Positions 55,385-64,000 of a DNA stretch of 64,000 nucleotides are shown here, piece by piece. The notes under the pieces are model-generated. The model saw only the letters and a list, made by a program, of their open reading frames with translations. It was not told the origin of the DNA and searched no databases. Position numbers and translations under genes: made by a program. The number at the start of each line of letters is the position of its first letter. Within the stretch, counting starts at the first letter, position 1. The DNA is from Sipunculus nudus (lineage: Eukaryota; Annelida; Sipuncula; Golfingiida; Sipunculidae). The stretch covers positions 28,880,714 through 28,944,713 of the forward strand of contig CM049320.1 in assembly GCA_026874595.1 (NCBI GenBank). Reading direction: 5' to 3'.

Positions 55385-57860
55385 TACCTGTGTGCTTATG
55401 TGATCGTATGACATCATCTGTCATCTGTACATTATCCCATACTTTCCCCAAGCGTCTGTACATTAACCCATACTTTCTAAAAAATGGTAGGAGCTAACAT
55501 CACCAAAATTTATGCAAAGAAAATCAGTCATAAAAAATCTCTATTTGATTTAGTATTAACTTAAATTTTATAGGGAAAAACTAAAAAAACCTCCAAAACT
55601 GTCCAGCCAAATTGTTAAATATTTCACAGAAATAATCCCTGAAACAATCTCTCTCACTGAGTTACAAGGGAGCTGAACTTAGTCATTTGGTCAGAAAAGA
55701 ATACTAAAATTAAAATATCAGAAACTTCTGGCATTAAAGCTTATCATCTGCAAATTTTATGTAAATGTTCCTCACATAAGTCATATTGAAATTGAGGTAT
55801 TGGTTGTGCCACCTGTATCAACCTTTATTGTACAGGGGTTCAACATTAACCCATAATTTCTCAGGAATAGCAGGAGCTAGCATCCCCAAATTTTATGCAA
55901 AAATCTGTCAAAATCAAATGTGGTGGGATTGAGCTTTTTGTGGCGCCACCTGCATCAACTTTAATTTTTTGGGGAAAAGCTTGAAAACATTTGTAAATCT
56001 TGTTCTATGGGATCATTTGGCAAAATTGTTCAAGGTTTTACAGAAATGTTCCAGGAGATAAGCTCTCTCAAGTTTGTTCAAATGGTGTGGGTTGGATGAA
56101 TTTTGGCCGAGTTACAGGAATTTGAACTTAGTCATTTGGCCAAGTAAGCATGCTAACATTAAAATATTCAGAAATTGCAGGAGCTACAATCACCAAGTTT
56201 TGTGCAAATGTTGGTCACATGACTCATATTTGAAACAGGGTTATTTGGCACCACTTACATCAAGCTGTTTTTTACGGGCAAAAAACTTGTAATTTAAGCC
56301 TCTTTCAGCCACTAAATTAAAAATGTTTTATGATGAAGTTGTCATGTGAATGCCAGATTTCTTCACAAACGTTATCCTACTACACGGGTCTCTCATTTAT
56401 AAAAAAAATAGATCTGGTTCATTTAATTTTTATAGTCATAGAAAGCTGAAGTTGGTCAAGTATGCCTATCTCAGATTGAGGGGATGCAACAGACTTTTCT
56501 GCAAAACTCTTGTTTCAAATAATGAATCATTGCAGAATGACATTTGGGTGGCCTTGTTCAAGTTTACTTAAATGAGTTTTGGCTGAAATTTTGGACCATT
56601 GTCTTTGGACCACATTTTAAGATTGTGAGACACCTTGGTAAACAAAGCTACTGGATTTATTGTATTAACAGACTGAGCTCTGTGGGTATATAAGCAGAGT
56701 GTAACATAAATAATTGCATGGTGTCCATATCCAACTTATGTGTAAGATAAAGCCATGAATAAAATATATCTGTATTCTGATTTAGCTTTCAGCAGGCATC
56801 TAATATTATCCTAAACATTTTTATAAAAAAAATATGAATATGTCAGCTTGAAACAAGCATAGTAGCCAAAGCCTTTCAGTATGTGTGAACAGATTCACCA
56901 ACAGGCCGAGATTGTTTCTGTGTCTAAAAATAGCTTGGTAGACTGCAAACTGTCAGATTTGGCAACAGGTCATGTTTCAGTCTGTATCTTAGCTTTGGCA
57001 GACGGCCAACTGCATCAGCTTAGGCAACAGGTCAAGATTTCAGTCAGTACAGTCAAGTGCAGGCCAAGAGTTTACTCGTACAATAGCTGCAGCTGGCAAT
57101 TTGTTCCGGTTCACTTGGAGCAACTGCCTACGTCAGCTGAGCTAAGTCAGCCAGTGCACCTCAGCCCAGTGAACCTAACTCAAGAGACGTTTTGCGTATC
57201 TGCCTGAAATTTTGGCCTGTCCATACATCTTTAATGGCTTTCTCATGTACAAGACTGGTGTTGCCACCTTCAATGATTTTTGCACAGTGTATGTACCTGC
57301 TTATTTCTCAGGAGAGATTTGATATATCAGCCTGAAATGAGACATATGCATAGATCTTGGATAGCTTCGTCGTATACAAGACTGGTGACACCACCTACCA
57401 TCTTTTTGCACAGTGTATGCTCCTGCTTCTTTCTCAGGAGTGATTTAATATGTCAGTCTGAAATTATTCATGTCCATTCATCTTGTATAGTTTTGTTAAA
57501 TTCAAGAATTTGGCACCACCTACAACTGTTTTGGTGTTTCTTGCATCAGGGCACAAAGCCAAAGCGTAATTTAAAGTATCTGCCTTAAATTCTGCATGTC
57601 TATACACCTTTGATGGCTTTCTCGTACACAAGACTGGTGGCGCCACCTAAAATCAGTTTGTGTTGTGTAAATCCATGCCAGTATTTCAGGAGTGATATTG
57701 TAATTCGTGCTTATAGTCAGGTTCAAAATATCTAGTACTTGCATTGTACATATACATGTCACACGTGTACTTGAAAAGTAATGGTACAGCATGGAATCAT
57801 TACACGTGATGTATATCTCATATCACAGGTTCCCATTAAGTCTGTAGGCATTGTTTAAAA
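55385..57860 (+). repeat. Long non-coding repeat, copy B
   Basis: Collinear with copy A (8590-11350): start 'cctgtgtgcttatgtgatcg', 'ccaaattttatgcaaa' and 'gttacaggaa-ttgaacttagtcat' blocks, GTGGCGCCACC at 55940, 'aacaggccgagatt' and 'cagatttggcaacaggtca' (56903-57110). The 'tacacaagactggtg-c-ccacct' blocks recur four times (57250-57650), followed by the end 'ttaagtctgtaggcattgttt'. No protein-coding frame. Confidence 0.65.
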
Positions 57861-60165
57861 AAATCCTAAGTCACAAACAACCTACGATTTTGACTGTCGT
57901 ACGGGCAGGGATACCACAGATTGAACCGTTTGGGAGATTTTTTTTTTTTAATAATTTTGTGGGAGTGTTCATATATAAAATAATTGTTGTACGGCGGTCG
58001 TTGGAAAATTGGCCAGGGCTGTCCAAGTCTAACCGTACGCTCTTCCAACGACAGTCTTATGAGGTCCATAGGACCATGGGCGTAATGCAAAAGAAAAAAT
58101 CACCAATTTTCTGTCGTAGGCCTGTCGTATACGTTTTATGCGATGAATGTGACTTAAGCTTAAAAAAGGGACATTCCTACTTCCACGAATAGATCTTCAA
58201 TGAGCTACGAACAGGAAAGATATGGAACGTTACGAAGTTCCTTGCGATTTGGCCCTGATGACATGACGGGGGAATAAGCCACTAAGAAGCCGTTCGATGT
58301 CGTTTCGAATTAGACACCAAGCATAACGCAGTTAATACGAGTTAACACAATAAATTTGTAGTTTGTTTCCTACTACTAGTTACTGTAGAAGTATTACGAA
58401 CCACTGCGCTTCTGCTGCGAACTACATAGGTATTGGTTACGATATGTATTAAATACAAACGACTTGCTACATATCAGAAAACATTCTTGCGATTAAGTTG
58501 CAGGTTGCTACGCTTAATAACGCTATACACAATGATAAGGGCGAAAGTATCCAAATATGTAACTGTTTTGGCACGGTATCTAGAGAAAAATGGCAGATGG
58601 AGATCTATAGCGGTAGGGTGGAAGGGTTATATGCACATCTTCCTCCTCTCGCACTTCCTCCTGCTGTTGCTGCTTGGCCTACTCCTCTCCGTATAGCTAC
58701 ATACCGTATTTCCTTGATCAGACGCCGGGCCTTAAATAGTCGCCTGCCTCATTTAGTCGCCCTCATGTCATTACCTCTTCTGCCTTGTATGAATGACCTA
58801 TAGCCTTACCTCTCCCTGGCTGCATGCAAACTTTCTTTTGTGTTGCCTGTGGTTGTATTTTTCATTTTCTCTCTGTAAACACACATGACTAACCCTTTGA
58901 CACCCTTACGCAAAAGGTCGTTTTTACTCAAAACGATTCTCTTCAAGTTTGACATAGTTGGACTACTTTTTTTTACTATAGGTAGGACCACTTGTCTCAA
59001 CTGTAAAAGTATAAAATAGAAATGTGCTACATATCAAGTAAACACCTTCTAAACATTTCACACGCGTTTTCTTACTAAATATTACTTATTCCCTGAACTC
59101 CTTACCACAAAAGCACCCATATTATGTAATTTGCCTTATTCCAACGTATTTGAACGGACAGCCGTACCCTCTTCACTATATTTATACCTACGTCATCTAT
59201 GTGTGTAGAAACCCCGGTGTATTATGGGCCGTAGATTCCAAAGCACTCGTGCACAGAGTCGTACTCTTGTGATTCCGATTCTGCGAAGTGTGACCCTTTG
59301 TTAATACGTTGACTATTGACACTTAATTATACCCGAAGACAACGTGATAAAAATGTTTTTAATATTTAGAAATGATAACACGGTATTACCGTTTTATTAT
59401 TGGTTCATTTGACCTTAATTCGTCGTAGTATCTCCATGAACATTTGAGATATGAAGACTATTATAAATAGGGATTCAAGCGCCTCTGGTACAATTGACTT
59501 ACGAGAACGGTCCGACATGAAAAAAGACCTTCGACGCTGAAGAAAAACTAGAACATGTTCAAAATTCTACGATATAGGGTCCACGACAGCTTTTTCAGTC
59601 GCAACTCGCAAAACACCTGAATTTCGTAAGATACACCTTCGACTATCTAAGATATTTCCTGTCGTAGACCTGTCGTATATGCAATTTACGATGTATGTGA
59701 CTTTGAATTAACATAGCCTGTAACTGTGCATGTTGTGATTGCGCAAGGGTGTAAGCTTAGGCGGTGTCTGGGTCAACCTTATGGTATAGTCGAGGTCGAG
59801 ATGACACAAGCTTGCGATCGAAGAGCATTGAAGCGGAACGACAAAGGAGGACAACAGGGCATTATCCTTAAACAAAAGGAGCGTGAAATCGCGTTTGTTG
59901 TTTGAACTCTATTTGTGCTATTTTGAACAGGTTATTGTGTGATCACTCCGTCGTGAGAGTATAAAAAGCCCCACGCCTAGAAGCTGCTCGTATTTTATGG
60001 ACTGTGATGATGTGTCGCCAAGCCTGGTCAGGATGTTCTATCCTGTGTTGTATTTTTGGGCTGTTGGAACCATAGTGTGAAATTTTTGGAATCTTGAAAA
60101 ATTCCTCTGCAGCCCCAGGAGTTATATTCGGACTTCATGTATTCGGACGGGAGACACCTATACCA
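57860..60165. other. CpG-richer block of unknown nature
   Basis: Base use changes here: CG dinucleotides and the motif GTCGTA are frequent, unlike the surrounding AT-rich sequence. Two related segments of about 47 bases (58111-58157 and 59659-59705; CTGTCGTAG-CCTGTCGTAT core) lie in direct orientation 1.55 kb apart. A 10-bp inverted pair (GTCGTTGGAA at 57997, TTCCAACGAC at 58043) lies near the left end. The phrase AGTCGCC recurs at 58738 and 58755. Open frames are short. It could be a distinct mobile element or a promoter/CpG domain; neither is shown. Confidence 0.45.
59960..59966 (+). promoter_or_regulatory. Candidate TATA box
   Basis: TATAAAA in GAGAGTATAAAAAGCCCCAC, followed about 30 bases later by GC-balanced sequence with possible initiator sites. 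No downstream gene was recognised, so it may be a mobile-element promoter. Confidence 0.4.
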
Positions 60166-60171
60166 GTGGCG

Positions 60172-60310
60172 GAGCCAGAAATTCGAGAACGGGGCGCGCT
60201 AATATTAGGTTGGTGTTTGATGGTTATTATTACATTTTTGTTTGTTTCATCGTGTTTCCCTTAAATTTTATAATAGGAACATGGGAGAGGGTATGGGGTC
60301 CCCCTCCCAT
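60172..60310 (+). repeat. Possible hAT-type element end
   Basis: CAGTGGCGGAGCCAGAAATT followed by a G-rich 'cggggcgcgc' and later 'tatggggtccccctcccata' resembles the start of hAT-type non-autonomous elements. The other end was not found. Confidence 0.3.
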
Positions 60311-60639
60311 ACTGTTTTTTTAATGTGAAATGTAAGGAGGAGATTTTGAGTCACCTGTCACATAAAATACCAGGTTCGGTTCCTTAATTACTTTTCTCTA
60401 ATGACCCAGCAGAGTGTAATAAGGAAAAGAATTATTTATAGTATTATTTGGATGTTATCTTAATTTGGAGTAAATCACACAGCTGTCCATTAATAAACCA
60501 AGCTTATGATTTGGAAATTAATAAACAGTGGATAATTCAATCTAATTGCTAGAGAATAAATAGATGTCTGAAAATTAAAAACGAATAATTAGGAAAAGAA
60601 ATATATAAAATGAGAGTTTTTTCAGCTCAAAGTTCCTGA

Positions 60640-60935
60640 AATTTGGATGCCCATGCATAAATGATCGAGGGCTTTCTTGTACACAAGACTGGTGGCGCCA
60701 CCTACAATAAGTTTTGCTATTGTTAACATCCTTGCCAGTAACTAAGGAGTGACGTTTGTGATGTTTGGGACTTGTACTCGGGATTAAAATGCTTATTTCT
60801 TGCTTTATACATGTATAATTCACAAATGTACTTGAAATGTAAACAATACAAATAATAGTCATATGTTATCAGGGAATGATAATACCTGATGTTTATCTCC
60901 CTGCCCGGGTTTACATTAGGCCTGTAGGTAGATAA
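60640..60935 (+). repeat. End-module fragment of the long repeat
   Basis: Contains 'acaagactggtggcgccaccta' (site 60691-60702), 'catccttgccagtaactaaggagtgacgtttgt' and the terminus 'ttacattaggcctgtaggt', as at 57620-57860 and 11110-11345. Confidence 0.7.
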
Positions 60936-61384
60936 ATCTTACATATCGAAATTTAGGCATTGTTCCTTATTTCATAGTGTACACATATTGTTGCAGTTTC
61001 TTCATACTCTGAGTTTACTTTGCTGTTTTCTGAAAGTGTGGGTTTGGAAACGGATATGTTGACAATCAATAGCAAGTCAATGTTTACCGTATAATAGTCA
61101 TTTGAAATAAAGTTGTGTGGTTTTCTGTTGGTAACAATGTCTTAGGCCCTTAAAAATGACTGCCAGTGCACAGAGAAATACATTGAATAAAGGTTTTACA
61201 TGCATGCATGCGTGTCCGTTGAATCTCCCATAAGCGTGACGTATTTTTCCTTTGTGATTCCCCCTCCTCTAGGGTTTTCGCAACATGGTGGTAAGAGGAA
61301 AACACGATCTTGTAAATTCCAGTTTGTCTCCTGGCATCCTGGAATATGCATGGTGCCCCTTGCTGTCAAGTATGTCTTCACGCA

Positions 61385-61620
61385 GCGGTTATGCACCAGC
61401 GAGAGCGGGTGTCACATGTGTAAAATTTGAAGCTGGATGCACGATGCGATACCACGCTCCCATTGGTCTGATTACAATTCCTTGTTCTGTGTCCACCCTG
61501 ATGGTCATGCCCAGATAAACTTGCCATACAAGGCAGCGGTCAAAACTAAAGGGAGACCTGGGACGACTGAAGTGAGCAGCCGCTGCTTTAGGAGCGTAAC
61601 TGTCGACCTCCAGGTCTTAA
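61385..61620 (+). repeat. Dispersed repeat, copy 2 (pair with 31900-32160)
   Basis: 'gtgtaaaatttgaagctggatg', 'cacgatgcgataccacgctcccattggtctgattacaattcc' and 'ttctgtgtccaccct' match the MTHFR intron 6 copy. Open frames through it are not conserved between copies. Confidence 0.75.
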
Positions 61621-63245
61621 ACTAATTATTAACTTACTATCAGCACCATGCTTTTTTGTCTTTTCTATTCTCCAAATGACCCAAAACCTGTGTGGCTTAA
61701 ACTGCATCATTATACCATGCACCGGTACACGTGTCTCTGTCTTCTTGAAAAGTGATGTAGGAACTTCGCGGTTACAAACTGACGGAATTCCCTTTTCCTC
61801 ATTAATTACCTCGAAAGAAGACTCTGCCAGTTCATTTCACGCCTAGTGATCAAATATGTAATGAAAACTGTGGACAAATTGCGTGCCTTAAGACAACGGA
61901 GTAAAGGCAGTGTCTAGATAGCTTGAATTAGTTTGCTCGTAGTGAACTCCTGGATATCTTTGTACAACTCGACGGTCAAAGTTAAAACTGATGGGAAAAT
62001 GACTAAACAAAGAATATGTTGAAATCCTGAAGTGATTCTAGGTTTGTTTGATTTTGTTCCCATGCTTGTTGTTTGCTGGTAATTTTGAAACAGCCATTGC
62101 TTCTTTCTTGAACCCAATGCTTCTCTTCATCAAATAATATCTTAATGCATATATATCTTTGACAAACAAGTTATTTCATAATTTGTTTAGGCGATCTTAA
62201 ATCATAACCCTTGGAATACACTACATGCAACGATACTTACTGTATATACTTTCCAATAAAATGGTACAATGCATGGCAGTACTTCAGCTTGCTCATCGCC
62301 CAAGGTTATTTTGTTTTAACTTACACCCAAAGAACTTTGGACTTGTTTTAAATATTTTAAATCTACCCTGAACAACGTACAGTTTTTTTAGGTACCCTAT
62401 GTACGCTCGTGCTTTCGGCACTGGAGAAATTTCAAGACAGCCATTTGCTCTGTGGAATTTTTCTCATGAGTGTGTCCAACATCGCTCCTCATCAATATGA
62501 AATTTCTATCCATCAGCACTTTCAGGAATAACGTTCGAACGATGTCTTACACATATTATTCCAAAGAGGATACAAAATAGTGTTTCATATTTAAGAGCAT
62601 GGTTTTGATACAATTTATAGCTTTATCTCTAAGAAGTGTTTTCTAATACGGTATAAATTGTACAGATTTTGTGACTTTTTTTATTTTCAGTCAATTGAAC
62701 TAGTGTGACAAATATACGTTAGTGTAATCGCAAACCTGAATGTTATGCACTGTGAGAACTAGGAAAAGGAAATATACGTTGATTCCTGAACTATACGTTT
62801 TATTGAACGTTTGACGAGCTTTCAAACCAGTACAGCATCATTTGGACTCTTTCATAATTTAATGTTTACGTTATTTTGCAAGTACATGTGTATCTATCAA
62901 ATTAAGAGCAAAGACAAATGTACCTACATACAGTTACCATGTAGCTACTTTGTATATTTTCATTATGTTTACATTTTATAATGTAAATGAAAATGGAGAA
63001 TACAGTTCAACAATGGAAGTCTTACAAAGTAGCTAATATAATGAATATTTGGGAATATATATTTTCAGCCTCTAGTTGCCTTTTTCTAATGGGTATTTTC
63101 CGAAAGGCTTTTATAAATTGTTTTCTTTTATCAGAAAAGGACTTTGTATGTTTTATTTATTTAAAAGGTTGCTGAGTCTAAATGACTTCTATCACTTGAT
63201 CGTGTTTGTCATACGGTGGCTTAAATTTATGTAGCTGTTCAATAC

Positions 63246-63248
<3 letters not shown>
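61621..63248. other. No gene or clear repeat recognised
   Basis: AT-rich sequence without a recognisable protein, RNA gene or duplicated block. Confidence 0.35.

Positions 63249-63335
<87 letters not shown>
63249..63335. repeat. (TA)n microsatellite
   Basis: About 86 bases of uninterrupted TA dinucleotides. Confidence 0.97.
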
Positions 63336-63337
<2 letters not shown>

Positions 63338-64000
63338 AAGATTGTTTTGCCGGTCACACAAGATTTTAATACTAAGTCGTCAAATATACACAGGAGATGT
63401 TTAACACAAGCGTCCTGATTGTATATATAAAATAGGCCTTCGGCATCTAATATTTATAAAAGGAATTCGGTTCACGTTTGTTCGCAGTGTTCTCTATAAC
63501 CGCGCTGTGTACAATATTGTGCCATACATCATTTTAAAGGTTATTATCCCCGCAGTGACATAGGCGATATGAAAATAAATAATTAATTTACATATAATTG
63601 TGAGTTATTTTTTCTTTTTTTTACCGAGCACAGGCGAACTGCCTTCGGCAATCACCGGAACGCGTGCGTCGTGGTCACTTAACCTCTAACACTAAGAACT
63701 ATTGTTCATATGAATAACGCTTGCTTTCAATGAGGGATTTGACCCACGTGCGTGGTCAGTAAAAGAGAAAAACACGTTTCTTTCTTTATGAAAGAGAGTT
63801 CAACCCAGGAGGATTATTGACAAAATCTAATTCAAGGTCCCAATTTCTGGAACAGGGCTGGGGTGGTGTCGGGGGTTTCAGGCCTCAAAATTTGTCTGAT
63901 ACGATGAAATACAAATTGCGGCGGTTGAAAATGAATACGGACCTCCTGCATGGAGTCCCGTTGGGTCCGCAATTGCTACTTACGAGGTATGCATATTTCT
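63336..64000. other. Right edge, no gene recognised
   Basis: CG content rises slightly near 63640-63960 (for example CCGGAACGCGTGCGTCG), but no open frame or promoter element is convincing. A gene could begin just right of the window. Confidence 0.3.

Noticed and set aside
58433-58803. Short secreted or membrane peptides in the CpG-rich block
   Set aside because: Two overlapping frames with no conservation evidence, splice context or family resemblance.

Overview
The window is animal nuclear DNA: AT-rich, with short GT-AG exons separated by long introns and many dispersed repeats. It is most likely from a bivalve mollusc. The evidence is a conserved animal MTHFR, a C3orf33 homologue, a DUF1647-type membrane protein gene, and repeat types (GACA/GACG-tailed elements, TGACCTTTGACC arrays, GGTGGCGCCACC repeats) that I associate with marine molluscs. 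The species is not determined.

Three host genes can be assembled. (1) Plus strand, 4358-12120: a three-exon gene for a 354-residue type II membrane protein resembling the DUF1647 family. (2) Minus strand, 42862 down to 26870: nine coding exons of methylenetetrahydrofolate reductase (MTHFR). All junction phases agree, giving about 658 residues, close to the usual animal length. A likely 5' UTR exon lies near 43702-43850. (3) Plus strand, 44022-54370: five exons of a 257-residue C3orf33 homologue. Genes 2 and 3 are head to head and share a short promoter region with two CCAAT boxes.

Most of the rest is repeat. 1-3.3 kb: promoter-like start, a small duplication, and the left arm of a 1.4-kb inverted repeat whose right arm lies at 14.5-15.9 kb, so the DUF1647-like gene sits between the arms. 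8.6-11.35 kb and 55.4-57.9 kb: two parallel copies of a long non-coding repeat. 15.9-16.9 kb: an approximately 137-bp tandem array rich in nuclear-receptor-like half sites. 17.46-20.08 kb: a very young Ty3/gypsy-type LTR element with 183-bp LTRs differing at one base and a 5-bp target duplication. It has lost protease, reverse transcriptase and RNase H, but keeps an open gag-integrase frame. 20.3-21.4 kb: a 280-bp higher-order tandem array. 23.15-23.6 kb: a MITE-like inverted repeat. 26.1-43.9 kb: MTHFR, its introns filled with tandem duplications, SINE-like copies and a 0.7-kb direct repeat flanking exons 2-4. 44-54.4 kb: C3orf33 with SINEs in its introns. 57.9-60.2 kb: a CpG-richer unexplained block with a TATA-type promoter candidate. 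60.2-64 kb: repeat fragments, a long AT microsatellite and no recognisable gene.

I found no bacterial-type operon, CRISPR array or defence system. The most unusual items are the recently inserted gag-integrase element without reverse transcriptase, the dimeric GGTGGCGCCACC array beside it, and the CpG-rich block at 57.9-60.2 kb.
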